From Pelosinus sp. (lineage in GTDB: Bacteria; Bacillota; Negativicutes; Propionisporales; Propionisporaceae): DNA of 64,000 nucleotides. A program made the position numbers and the translations under genes. The DNA is taken from the NCBI GenBank assembly GCA_021372375.1, contig JAJFUN010000062.1:62001-126000 (forward strand), written 5' to 3'. The notes beneath the pieces are model-generated. The model was not told the origin of the DNA and made no database searches. It saw nothing but the letters and a program-made list of their open reading frames with translations. Shown piece after piece: positions 37,145 through 47,500 of this stretch (positions are counted from its first letter, which is position 1; each line of letters opens with the position of its first letter).

Positions 37145-38218
37145 ATGAAGTCACATAGGCTTAAAAATAACTCTATTGAACCAACAGAAGAATATAAAGA
37201 CATTATTGAAAATGCACCTGATGTTATTTGCCGGGTTGATAAAATGCTTTGCCTAACATATATAAATCCTATTATCAAGGAACTCATTGGGATTGAACAA
37301 CATAATCTTATCGGTAAACCCATTGCCTCTCTTACCTTTGGCGGGGAAAACTATACTGCCATATGGCTGGAAAACCTACAAAAGGTATTTGCCGCCAAAC
37401 AAAAATTATTTTTTAAAGCACCTTGTATTTATAAAGGTAATACCTACTATTTTCAAGTTTATATGAGCCCTGCCCTGGATAGTAATGGCTTGGTCGAATC
37501 GGTTATTTGCGTGTCCCGCAATATTACTGAACAAAAGCAGTTTGATGCGGAATTAGCTAGGCTTGACCGCCTTAATCTTGTTGGAAAAATTGCGGCCAGC
37601 ATCGGCCATGAGGTACGTAATCCCCTAACAACAGTGCGCGGTTTTTTGCAAATGCTTGATAAACGCGAAAAAACTAACAAAAACCATGAATATTATCAAA
37701 TGATGATTGGTGAATTAGATAGGGCCAACGCATTACTTAGTGAGTTTTTAACTCTAGCCAAAGATAAACCGCTATTACTAAAGCCTGCTAATCTAAATTC
37801 TATTATTACTTCCATTTACCCGCTGCTTAAGGCAGACGCCCGAGCAAATAACAAAGACCTTACGCTTAAGCTGGATACTATCGATAATATCTTACTTGAT
37901 GAAAAAGAAATTCGCCAACTTATCTTTAATATAGTTCAAAATGGCATAGAAGCCTCTCCACCCAATAGTATTGTAACTATTCGGACCTTTATGAATAAAA
38001 AAAATGTAGTGTTGGCAATTGAAGATTTTGGTACAGGTATACCACAGCCTATACTAGAAAAACTTGGCACCCCTTTTCTTACTACTAAGGAAAATGGCAC
38101 AGGGCTAGGCCTGGCTGTCTGCTATAAAATAGCAAAAAATCACAATGCTGTGATCTCCCCCTCTACAGGCGCTAATGGAAGTACGTTTTATGTAAAATTC
38201 GAAAAATGTTCTCTGTAA
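37145..38218 (+). CDS. Soluble PAS-domain sensor histidine kinase
   Basis: The protein has 357 residues. A PAS domain (about 17-130) starts EYKDIIENAPDVICRVDKML. The dimerisation/phosphoacceptor segment is KIAASIGHEVRNPLTTVRGFLQML with His155. The ATPase domain shows NIVQNGIEASPPNSIV (N box), EDFGTGIP (G1) and NGTGLGLAVCYKIAKNH (G2). There are no membrane segments. No response regulator is adjacent, so it is an orphan kinase. The GHEVRNPLTTVRGFLQ wording resembles Bacillus-type sporulation kinases that feed Spo0F, and the genome is sporulating, but that role is inference. It is transcribed against replication. Confidence 0.92.
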   Translation: MKSHRLKNNSIEPTEEYKDIIENAPDVICRVDKMLCLTYINPIIKELIGIEQHNLIGKPIASLTFGGENYTAIWLENLQKVFAAKQKLFFKAPCIYKGNTYYFQVYMSPALDSNGLVESVICVSRNITEQKQFDAELARLDRLNLVGKIAASIGHEVRNPLTTVRGFLQMLDKREKTNKNHEYYQMMIGELDRANALLSEFLTLAKDKPLLLKPANLNSIITSIYPLLKADARANNKDLTLKLDTIDNILLDEKEIRQLIFNIVQNGIEASPPNSIVTIRTFMNKKNVVLAIEDFGTGIPQPILEKLGTPFLTTKENGTGLGLAVCYKIAKNHNAVISPSTGANGSTFYVKFEKCSL

Positions 38219-38325
38219 ATAAAACGCTATGCGTTTTTAAAACAATAAGAAAGTGAGTAACGTTTCGACTATTTACAGAAAAGCAAACTATAGATTAATC
38301 ACGCGAAATGTTATACTTTCTATAT
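38217..38325 (-). repeat. Structured dispersed repeat, copy 2
   Basis: Read on the minus strand this matches 53097-53206 along its whole length. It has a left arm AGAAAGTATAACATTTCG, a central TATAGTTTG, a right arm CGAAACGTTACTCACTTTCT that pairs with the left arm, then TTTTAAAAACGC-ATA-GCGTTTTATTTA. It starts at the kinase stop codon. Confidence 0.8.
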
Positions 38326-38328
38326 TGT

Positions 38329-38363
38329 AAAAAAGTGGGATGCCAAAGACATCCCACTTTTTT
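38329..38363. terminator. Bidirectional terminator
   Basis: AAAAAAGTGGGATG pairs with CATCCCACTTTTTT around a 7-base loop, between the kinase and the convergent TSUP gene. Confidence 0.88.
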
Positions 38364-38372
38364 ATTTTGCCT

Positions 38373-39146
38373 TTATTTCAGCACATCCCACAGCTGTTTA
38401 CCAATAAGCACTACTGACATGGTAATAAACATTGGCCGCACATAGGCCGCACCTTTGGTAATAGCCACACGTGAGCCGGCCATTGCGCCAAAAACCATCG
38501 ATATACCCATTGTTATGCCATAACTATAGTTAATCAATCCTAAATAACCAAAGCTAAGTACTGCCGCAATATTGCTGGCAAAATTGAGGGCTTTGGCATT
38601 ACCGGCAGCTACCACAAAATCAAAACCTATCAGCAAAAAGGAAAAAATCAAAAATGATCCGGTGCCTGGTCCAAAAAATCCGTCATAAAAGCCAAAGGCA
38701 AAGGCAGCTAAACCGCTAAGTATGGCAACTCTTTTGGTCATACCGCCATAAGTGGATTCTGAGCCCCAGTCTTTCTTAAAAAAAGTATAAATAGTTACAA
38801 GTACCAGCATTACAACTACCAGCGGCTTTAAAAAATTGGGGGGAATTAGCTGTACGGTATAAACGCCTAGTACTGAGCCAATAAAATCAATAGGAAACAA
38901 GTACTTTACCAAAGCAAAATTAATTTTACCTGAACACAAAAATGACAGCGTACTTGTCAGACTACCCATTACGGAAGCCATTTTATTAGTGCCTAACGCA
39001 AATTGCGGCGGCATGCCTGTCATCATTAGCGCAGGCAGGGAAATAAGCCCGCCCCCGCCAACAGCAGCATCAATAAACGCCGCAATAAAACCTGATGCTA
39101 ATAAAAACATCAGCGTATATATATCTACCGTTCCAAATAAATCCAT
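38373..39146 (-). CDS. TSUP family membrane transporter (TauE/SafE)
   Basis: The protein has 257 residues and eight predicted helices. The N-terminal LASGFIAAFIDAAVGGGGLISLPALM and the internal AAFAFGFYDGFFGPGTGSFLIF are the duplicated family signatures. Known members export sulfite, sulfoacetate or related organosulfur and organic anions. The substrate is not predictable. A LysR-type gene lies 25 bases upstream on the same strand and may control it. Confidence 0.92.
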   Translation of the reverse strand: MDLFGTVDIYTLMFLLASGFIAAFIDAAVGGGGLISLPALMMTGMPPQFALGTNKMASVMGSLTSTLSFLCSGKINFALVKYLFPIDFIGSVLGVYTVQLIPPNFLKPLVVVMLVLVTIYTFFKKDWGSESTYGGMTKRVAILSGLAAFAFGFYDGFFGPGTGSFLIFSFLLIGFDFVVAAGNAKALNFASNIAAVLSFGYLGLINYSYGITMGISMVFGAMAGSRVAITKGAAYVRPMFITMSVVLIGKQLWDVLK

Positions 39147-39171
39147 ATACTTTCTCCTTGTCTAACAATTA

Positions 39172-40059
39172 TTAAAGGCCATTATTAACAAAAGACTGAA
39201 TAATAAAATTTTTAAACTTCCGTACAGCTGGCGACATATACCGATCCTTAACCCACGCCACTTCGATAATACGGTGGCACTCTTGACCGGCAATAGGCAA
39301 AAAACAAATATTTGCATCATCCAGCCCCATAATATGAGGAATAAGCGCTACCCCAAGCTTTGCTTCCACAAAGCCGGCGAGCGTCAAAATTTCTTCCCCT
39401 TCAAAAGCAATATTAGGCGTAAAACCTGCCGCCCCGAAATATTGCTCGGCTAAAATTCTCAGGCCATAGTTTTTTTTCACCGTAATAATCGGCTCTGCGG
39501 CGATTTCTTCAAGCCGGATACTGCTCTGGCCGGCCAGTCTGTGCCCTTTATGCACAGCAATAAACAACTCTTCTTTAAACAAAGGCGCCCAGTCAATGCT
39601 TTCTTTATTGTTCCCCGGCGAACACAAACAAAGATCAATTTCTCCGGCCTCTAACTGCTCCAGCAAAAAATTACTGGCATTTTGTGATAACCTAAATTGA
39701 ATGCCCGGATATTTTTCACGAAACCTGCCGACAAGCTGGGGAATTATATTGCTGCCCATCGAATGAATAAAGGCAATCGAAACTGTACCAAAATCAGGAT
39801 CTAATAAATCATGAACTTCCTTTTTTCCTTTTTCTACTTCTTGCAAGGCTCGCTCCACATGTCGCAAAAAAATCACTCCATAGTGATTTAATATTACACT
39901 CTTACCTTGCCTTTTAAATAAGGGAAAACCCAGTTCTTCTTCTAAACGACATATTGAGCGGCTCAGTGCCGGCTGAGATATGGATAATTGCTCTGCGGCT
40001 TTGGTAATATGCTGCAGTTTAGCCACCATTCGAAAAGATTCTAGCTGATGCCATTCCAT
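39172..40059 (-). CDS. LysR family transcriptional regulator
   Basis: The protein has 295 residues. The HTH is ESFRMVAKLQHITKAAEQLSISQPALSRSICRLEEELGFPLFKRQ, followed by an effector domain starting GTVSIAFIHSMGSNIIPQLV. It resembles the YybE/GltC-like LTTR group in wording. It is divergent from an MFS gene (123-base shared region with TTTGCATTAA and ATATGCATTGG strings) and upstream of the TSUP gene, so either or both may be targets. Confidence 0.93.
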   Translation of the reverse strand: MEWHQLESFRMVAKLQHITKAAEQLSISQPALSRSICRLEEELGFPLFKRQGKSVILNHYGVIFLRHVERALQEVEKGKKEVHDLLDPDFGTVSIAFIHSMGSNIIPQLVGRFREKYPGIQFRLSQNASNFLLEQLEAGEIDLCLCSPGNNKESIDWAPLFKEELFIAVHKGHRLAGQSSIRLEEIAAEPIITVKKNYGLRILAEQYFGAAGFTPNIAFEGEEILTLAGFVEAKLGVALIPHIMGLDDANICFLPIAGQECHRIIEVAWVKDRYMSPAVRKFKNFIIQSFVNNGL

Positions 40060-40182
40060 AATACATCAACCTTTCTAAATTATACTATTTTATATAACTA
40101 ATTTGCATTAATTTTATATAAAATATGCATTGGAAACATATATAAATTTGCGTTATGATTTAAACAGAAAGAAGGATGATCT

Positions 40183-41415
40183 ATGAAAAAATATATTCAA
40201 AAAGATGACGTTCAGTATTGGCAGACAATTTTTTCGCTGTTTTTAGGCAGCTTTGTTACTTTTGCCATATTTTATTGCACACAGCCACTTATCCCCATCT
40301 TTTCTAAGGAATTTGACATTATGCCGGCGACAGCCAGCTTATCAGTATCTTTCCCCACAGCCTGCATGGCGCTCTTTATGTTAGTAATGGCCTGGCTGTC
40401 TGACGCCAAGGGCCGTAAAATGATTATGACAATCTCCTTAGTTGGTTCTACAACGCTGGCCGTTCTCAGTGCGTTTTGCACCAATTTTACCTTGCTGTTA
40501 TTTATTCGCGCCCTGCAGGGTATAATGCTTGCAGGTTTTCCCGGCATCGCTATGGCCTACATCAACGAGGAGTTTCATCCAAGCTGCGTAGCTCTGGTAA
40601 TGGGCATATATGTAAGCGGTACCTCAATCGGAGGCCTGCTAGGCCGTTTAATTGTCAGTACCTTATCCGATTTTTTTTCCTGGCATATTGCCCTTGCCGT
40701 ATTATCTGTCATTACTTTACTAAGCAGTCTGTATTTCTGGTTTCATTTACCTACTTCACAAAATTCTACGCCGCATAAAGATTCCTTGCCGCAGATTTTA
40801 GCCGGCCTTCAGGCAAAGCTGCGAGATTCCCATTTACTGCCCCTTTATTTTATGGGTTTTATTTTACTTGGCAGCTTTGTCGCCTTATATAATTATATTG
40901 GTTATCCCTTAATGGCCGCACCTTATAATCTCAGCCAAACAATCGTTGGCTTTATCTTTCTCGTTTATTTATGCGGCACATTTAGCTCTACGTTTATGGG
41001 AAAATTAGCCGGAAATATTGGCAATGCCAAAGTCCTGTGTCTTGGTATCATCATTATGTTTGCTGGTGTGCTAATCACCTTAGCCGCCAGTCTACTCGTT
41101 AAAATCACAGGAGTGGCTATTTTTACCTTTGGCTTTTTTGGCAGCCACGCAGTAGCCAGCGGCTGGGTAGGCCAGTGCGCCAAAAAAGGCAAAGCACAAG
41201 CATCCTGTCTTTATCTTATGTTTTTCTATCTTGGTTCAAGCATCCTCGGCGCAGCCGGCGGAAAATTTCTTACCTGGCTGGGCTGGCCTGGTGTAGTGCT
41301 CCTGATATCAGCTTTTCTTATGCTCGGACTGATAATTTCGGGTGCGCTGCTGTTACGTGAAACCGGATACCTAGTTCATGCCAAACAAAATAACCTGTCA
41401 CAGCATTCCCTATAA
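40183..41415 (+). CDS. Major facilitator superfamily transporter
   Basis: The protein has 410 residues and twelve predicted helices. The cytoplasmic loop 2-3 motif reads WLSDAKGRKMIM, and RALQGIMLAGFPGIAMAYINEEF lies in TM4. The wording (TQPLIPIFSKEFDIMPATASLSVSFPTACMA; SWHIALAVLSVITLLSSLYFW) is that of YybF/YnfM-like DHA1 members. It is divergent from the LysR gene and has its own terminator. The substrate is unknown; efflux of a small organic compound is most likely. Confidence 0.93.
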   Translation: MKKYIQKDDVQYWQTIFSLFLGSFVTFAIFYCTQPLIPIFSKEFDIMPATASLSVSFPTACMALFMLVMAWLSDAKGRKMIMTISLVGSTTLAVLSAFCTNFTLLLFIRALQGIMLAGFPGIAMAYINEEFHPSCVALVMGIYVSGTSIGGLLGRLIVSTLSDFFSWHIALAVLSVITLLSSLYFWFHLPTSQNSTPHKDSLPQILAGLQAKLRDSHLLPLYFMGFILLGSFVALYNYIGYPLMAAPYNLSQTIVGFIFLVYLCGTFSSTFMGKLAGNIGNAKVLCLGIIIMFAGVLITLAASLLVKITGVAIFTFGFFGSHAVASGWVGQCAKKGKAQASCLYLMFFYLGSSILGAAGGKFLTWLGWPGVVLLISAFLMLGLIISGALLLRETGYLVHAKQNNLSQHSL

Positions 41416-41424
41416 ATATATTTT

Positions 41425-41455
41425 TACCCCGCCTTTTATCGGCGGGGTATTTTTA
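41425..41455. terminator. Terminator after the MFS gene
   Basis: TACCCCGCC pairs with GGCGGGGTA around a 7-base loop, followed by TTTTTA. Confidence 0.88.
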
Positions 41456-41457
41456 TA

Positions 41458-42234
41458 TCAGCCTATAATATCAGCCAATAATCCTTTTCTTAGCATAATA
41501 TAGGAAATTGAACGATCATACTTAAAAACTGGAATGCGCCTAATCGCCAAAGTATCTGTAAACATAGCATTACCCTGCCTTACCGAAAAACCAGCCTTAT
41601 AGCCACACTTATGCACCAGCTGCAGCGTGCTGTGCTGATAGCTGCCGCAGGGGTAGGCAATAAAATCAACATTCTTGCCAAGCATTTGTTCAAGTACTGC
41701 CTTTGACTGTGAAAGTTCCCCCATTGCCTCCTCTGGTTGTAATTCTCCCAAAGAACGATGCGTAACAGTATGCGAGCCAATTCCCATACCGGCTGCATCC
41801 ATTTCCCTGATTTGGGCTGCTGTTACCCGATTTTTCTGACCTATGATCCCCGTAATGATATAAAAGCTTGCTTTAAGATTATATTTTTCTAAGATAGAAA
41901 ACGCATTAGTATAATTATCCAAATAGCCGTCATCAAACGTAATAAACACGGGCTTGTTTGGCATTGGAGCCAGTTCATTAGTTAGACGGCATCTTATATC
42001 GTCTAGTGAAAGGGTATGATAGCCATGCTGAGCCAAGTATTCCATATCCTTAGAAAATCGCTCAGTACTTACCGTCAAACTATCATTATCTTGGCCTACC
42101 TTGTGATAAAGCAAAATAGGCACACTGCGCACTAAATGCCTGATAACATCATAATTAGCAAATGCACCCGCACCAATTGCCGTAGCCGCTGATACACCAG
42201 CGCCCACCAAGAACTGCCGTCTGCTTATTATCAT
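41458..42234 (-). CDS. Polysaccharide deacetylase family protein with Tat-like signal
   Basis: The protein has about 258 residues. The N-terminus MIISRRQFLVGAGVSAATAI carries a twin-arginine motif and a hydrophobic segment, so export by Tat is possible. The NodB-type domain shows FITFDDGYLDNY (catalytic and metal Asp), HTVTHRSL (metal His pair) and AYPCGSY. It would remove acetyl groups from peptidoglycan or another surface glycan. ATG 42234 is chosen because GGGAGACGAG precedes it; an earlier frame adds a segment without export features. It lies 94 bases downstream of murI, also a wall gene. Confidence 0.88.
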   Translation of the reverse strand: MIISRRQFLVGAGVSAATAIGAGAFANYDVIRHLVRSVPILLYHKVGQDNDSLTVSTERFSKDMEYLAQHGYHTLSLDDIRCRLTNELAPMPNKPVFITFDDGYLDNYTNAFSILEKYNLKASFYIITGIIGQKNRVTAAQIREMDAAGMGIGSHTVTHRSLGELQPEEAMGELSQSKAVLEQMLGKNVDFIAYPCGSYQHSTLQLVHKCGYKAGFSVRQGNAMFTDTLAIRRIPVFKYDRSISYIMLRKGLLADIIG

Positions 42235-42327
42235 ACTGCTCGTCTCCCATATTCCAATAATTCGACATCTACTTTTTATTATACTAAAAAAATTGCTAAG
42301 TTCCATGGATAATATAGGAAATCTGTT

Positions 42328-43110
42328 TTAGACGCTAATACTATCTAACCTTTTAAACAATTTACTGTAATTAGCTAATTTTTCTTTATCATCAATTCTA
42401 ACGCCTGAATTATAGAAAATAACATTGCCCTTACCTTCATTGATGGTTTGCATTTTTTCTAAATATCTTTTTAAATTTTTTATAGTACCCATATTGCCGT
42501 CAATTATTGCCGTATGTACAGGCAGTAACTTTCTAAACATGTCCTTATAAAACGAAAAATGAGTACAGCCCAGCACAATAGTCTCATACTGCCTTAAATC
42601 AAACTGCGACAACTGCTCTTCTAGATAAGGCAAAACAACCTCATCTCTAAACTCAATTTTTTCCGCAAATTGGACCAAGCCGGGCAGCGGCAGCAAATCA
42701 ACAATATGTCTATTATCTAATTTTGTAATCAAATTTTTTAGTTTTTTTTCTTTTAGGGTTAATGCCGTAGCCGTTACCAGAACTCTTTTATTCACGTTCT
42801 TATTTTTTTCGACAGCTGGTTTTACCGCAGGTTCCATGCCAATAATAGGAATATCATATTTAACCCTTAAATCTTCGATTGCTACGCTTGTCGCGGTATT
42901 ACACGCAATAACCACCGCTTTAACCTGCTGCTTGACAATAAAATCTACCGCCGCAAAAATATATTTTTTCACTTGGTCTTTTGGCTTGGGCCCATACGGA
43001 ACATTTAATGTATCTGCGTAATATACATAATCCTCATTTGGTAATATTTTTAAAGCGTCATGCAGTACTGTAATACCGCCGACACCAGAATCAAAAAAAC
43101 CTATTTGCAT
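42328..43110 (-). CDS. murI: Glutamate racemase
   Basis: The protein has 260 residues. It makes D-glutamate for peptidoglycan. It starts MQIGFFDSGVGGITVL; the two catalytic cysteines are in VIACNTATSVA and VLGCTHFSFY. ADTLNVPYGPKPKDQV carries the substrate-binding stretch. These motifs and the length are standard. Adjacent to the deacetylase gene on the same strand. Confidence 0.95.
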   Translation of the reverse strand: MQIGFFDSGVGGITVLHDALKILPNEDYVYYADTLNVPYGPKPKDQVKKYIFAAVDFIVKQQVKAVVIACNTATSVAIEDLRVKYDIPIIGMEPAVKPAVEKNKNVNKRVLVTATALTLKEKKLKNLITKLDNRHIVDLLPLPGLVQFAEKIEFRDEVVLPYLEEQLSQFDLRQYETIVLGCTHFSFYKDMFRKLLPVHTAIIDGNMGTIKNLKRYLEKMQTINEGKGNVIFYNSGVRIDDKEKLANYSKLFKRLDSISV

Positions 43111-43371
43111 TTCGATTCCTCCAATAAAATTGCGGCGAACATTTCAATACGCCGATATGCTTACATACAAAATTGTACCAGCGATTGTGGCTCAAGTCAA
43201 AAACTGGACTCAAACTTTATATGGATGATTACGTACTTGTTAAAAAGTTGCATGTTGGTTATTATTATAGAAGATAGGACTTAAAAAAATAAAAGATATG
43301 GGGGAATTGTGGTGATTATGACAATTCAATAGACAAAATACGCTTTATCATAAGAAAAAGGAGGATATGTC

Positions 43372-44388
43372 ATGAATTATAAGGAATTAATGGAAAACGC
43401 ACGTAGTTGTATTGGAAGTTACTGCAAGGCCTGTCCGGTCTGCAATGGCCTTGCCTGCAAAAACACCATTCCCGGTCCTGGAGCAAAGGGCGTTGGCGAT
43501 ACAGCCATTCGCAACTATCAGAAATGGCAGGAAATTCGCGTCAACATGGATACAATATGTGAAAGCAGACTAGTAGACACAACTCTCAATTTATTTGGTC
43601 AGACCTTCAAATACCCCTTCTTTGCCGGACCTGTCGGCGCGGTAAATATGCACTACAGTGATAAACTTAACGATATGACTTATAATGATCTGCTGGTTTC
43701 AGCCTGCCAAGAAAATGGCATAGCCGCATTTACCGGTGACGGGGTAAATCCAAAAGTCATGGAAGGTGCTGCCGCGGCCATCGCTAAGGTCAATGGCTGT
43801 GGTGTTCCTACTATTAAGCCATGGAATATGGATATAATCAACGAAAAAATGCAGCTGGTACATAAAGCAGGCGTTTTCGCTGTTGCTATGGATATAGATG
43901 CAGCAGGCTTGCCGTTCTTAAAAAATATGACCCCGCCGGCTGGCGCCAAATCAATGGACGAGCTTCGCCGCATTGCCGAAATTGCCGGTGTGCCGTTTAT
44001 TATCAAAGGGATTATGAGCGCAAAAGGTGCATTAAAAGCCAAAGCAGCAGGCGCAAAAGCAATTGTTGTTTCCAATCATGGCGGCAGAGTACTTGATCAG
44101 TGTCCGTCAACCGCCGAAGTACTGCCAGAAATTGTCCAAGCGGTCGGACAGGATATGAAAATCCTCGTTGATGGCGGTATTCGTTCCGGTACAGATATTT
44201 TCAAGGCGCTGGCCCTTGGCGCCGACGGTGTTCTAATCTGCCGTCCGTTTGTAACAGCTGTGTATGGCGGTGAAAAGGAAGGCGTAAAGATCTATATTGA
44301 AAAACTGGCCGAAGAATTAAAAGATACCATGAATATGTGCGGCGCCTTTAGCCTAAGTGAAATTACAAAAGATATGGTACGCATATAA
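43372..44388 (+). CDS. FMN-dependent 2-hydroxy-acid oxidase/dehydrogenase family protein
   Basis: The protein has 338 residues, a TIM barrel. The FMN and catalytic motif is VVSNHGGRVLDQCPSTAEVLPEI (active-site His and Arg) with ILVDGGIRSGTDIFKALALGADGVLICRPF at the phosphate site. The sequence begins with a Cys-rich stretch (CIGSYCKACPVCNGLACKN) not usual in lactate or glycolate oxidases; this clade is common in anaerobic Firmicutes. It may oxidise lactate or related acids, or act like type 2 IPP isomerase relatives; motifs fit the former better. AAAGGAGGA precedes the ATG. It runs against replication and is flanked by a terminator. Confidence 0.87.
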   Translation: MNYKELMENARSCIGSYCKACPVCNGLACKNTIPGPGAKGVGDTAIRNYQKWQEIRVNMDTICESRLVDTTLNLFGQTFKYPFFAGPVGAVNMHYSDKLNDMTYNDLLVSACQENGIAAFTGDGVNPKVMEGAAAAIAKVNGCGVPTIKPWNMDIINEKMQLVHKAGVFAVAMDIDAAGLPFLKNMTPPAGAKSMDELRRIAEIAGVPFIIKGIMSAKGALKAKAAGAKAIVVSNHGGRVLDQCPSTAEVLPEIVQAVGQDMKILVDGGIRSGTDIFKALALGADGVLICRPFVTAVYGGEKEGVKIYIEKLAEELKDTMNMCGAFSLSEITKDMVRI

Positions 44389-44405
44389 ACCGCTAGTATA
44401 CAAAC

Positions 44406-44446
44406 AAACAGGAGCGAGAACGCATTTTGGCGTCTCGCTCCTGTTT
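44406..44446. terminator. Bidirectional terminator between FMN enzyme and gyrB
   Basis: AAACAGGAGCGAGA (44406-44419) pairs perfectly with TCTCGCTCCTGTTT (44433-44446) around a 13-base loop. Confidence 0.9.
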
Positions 44447-44471
44447 TATCTTGTATTCCACACAAAAAAAT

Positions 44472-46415
<1,944 letters not shown>

Positions 46416-46667
46416 TTACTCTATATTTTCAAAAACATTACCGGCCCTTTTTTTAAGTGTAAGTGATGAAATAGCTGACAAGTAAACTACTTCATCGGCA
46501 ATAACAATGCTTTTGGCATTATTATCAGATATATCAATTACTAATTTATTAGCCCGCATATTTTCCAAAAAATCATTATTTATGTTTGATTTTACCATTT
46601 TTAAATCAGCAATGGCAACTACATTTTTAAGCAGTACAACTGTGTCAGCGCCCAGATGTAAAAACAT
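46416..46667 (-). CDS. remB: Extracellular matrix regulator RemB
   Basis: The protein has 83 residues, a DUF370 family member. It begins MFLHLGADTVVLLKNVVAIADL and keeps SIVIADEVVYLSAISSLTLKKR. In Bacillus this gene (yaaB) also sits between recF and gyrB and affects biofilm matrix genes. Its start overlaps the end of the upstream dciA-like gene by 23 bases. Confidence 0.92.
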   Translation of the reverse strand: MFLHLGADTVVLLKNVVAIADLKMVKSNINNDFLENMRANKLVIDISDNNAKSIVIADEVVYLSAISSLTLKKRAGNVFENIE

Positions 46668-47496
46668 GCTTTTTCCTCCTAATTTTACTCAACGTAGCCT
46701 CTAGTATTTCTTCGGTAATTGCCTCAGGTTTCATACAGGTAATTAGCATGGATAAAGTAACAAGTGTCATTTTATCAGGCTTGTCTGCTGAATTTTTGAT
46801 AATAGGCAATAAACTTGCTACCACATGATTTTTCGCATCATCATATTCATAAGGCGTACACTTCAGATATTGATTTAGTTCATGATATTTAAGCCACGGC
46901 GCCTCCCTCAGCAAAGCCCTTATTTCAGCCAAAAGTTTACTCCGTCGTTTGCGATCACAAACCGTACAATATAGCTCACCTGGCGCACATAATGTAAGGC
47001 AATTGGTACATGTATGCCAATGTCCTATTTTTTTTATTTTTTTGAGGGACATATCTTTTTTTATAATGCGGGATAATTTTTCCCGTAGCTCTCCATTTTG
47101 TGAAACATTCACAATTTCTTCAACTGCGATAATTTCGGTATTATCTAGCTTGGCTAGACGAATATCCGGCAGAGCTTCTGTACTAGGCTCAGCTTCATTT
47201 CGGCAGTCCTTCAGGCTTCCAGCCTGAAAACGTATATCACTTATCAGCTTTTCACCAATAAAATCATTAATTTTAGTAATAATACCATGTTTCATCATGG
47301 ATAAATGATGACACCATGATGAATTTACCACAGTAACAACAATAATACCATATTCTATTTTAGTTGGACAAGAATGTTTACCAATTTCATCCCCAACTAT
47401 TTCTCCCCAATGGGTTATCGCCGACTGCTGATTATATTTATGTTTAACACCCCACTGCTTAAGTGCGGCAGATAAGATAGTTTTTACTGTATCCAT
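46645..47496 (-). CDS. DUF721/DciA-like protein with zinc-ribbon extension
   Basis: The protein has 283 residues. The N-terminal 90 (ILSAALKQWGVKHKYNQQSAITHWGEIVGDEIGKHSCPTKI ... VVTVVNSSWCHHLSMMKHGII) match DUF721/DciA, the family of the ancestral replicative helicase loader/operator in bacteria without DnaC. A distinct C-terminal half has a four-cysteine ribbon (CTNC, CTVC in CTNCLTLCAPGELYCTVCDRKRR) and a helical tail. Most DciA proteins lack this ribbon. It is located between recF and remB, 4 bases from recF, overlapping remB by 23 bases. Confidence 0.85.
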   Translation of the reverse strand: MDTVKTILSAALKQWGVKHKYNQQSAITHWGEIVGDEIGKHSCPTKIEYGIIVVTVVNSSWCHHLSMMKHGIITKINDFIGEKLISDIRFQAGSLKDCRNEAEPSTEALPDIRLAKLDNTEIIAVEEIVNVSQNGELREKLSRIIKKDMSLKKIKKIGHWHTCTNCLTLCAPGELYCTVCDRKRRSKLLAEIRALLREAPWLKYHELNQYLKCTPYEYDDAKNHVVASLLPIIKNSADKPDKMTLVTLSMLITCMKPEAITEEILEATLSKIRRKKHVFTSGR

Positions 47497-47500
47497 AGCA

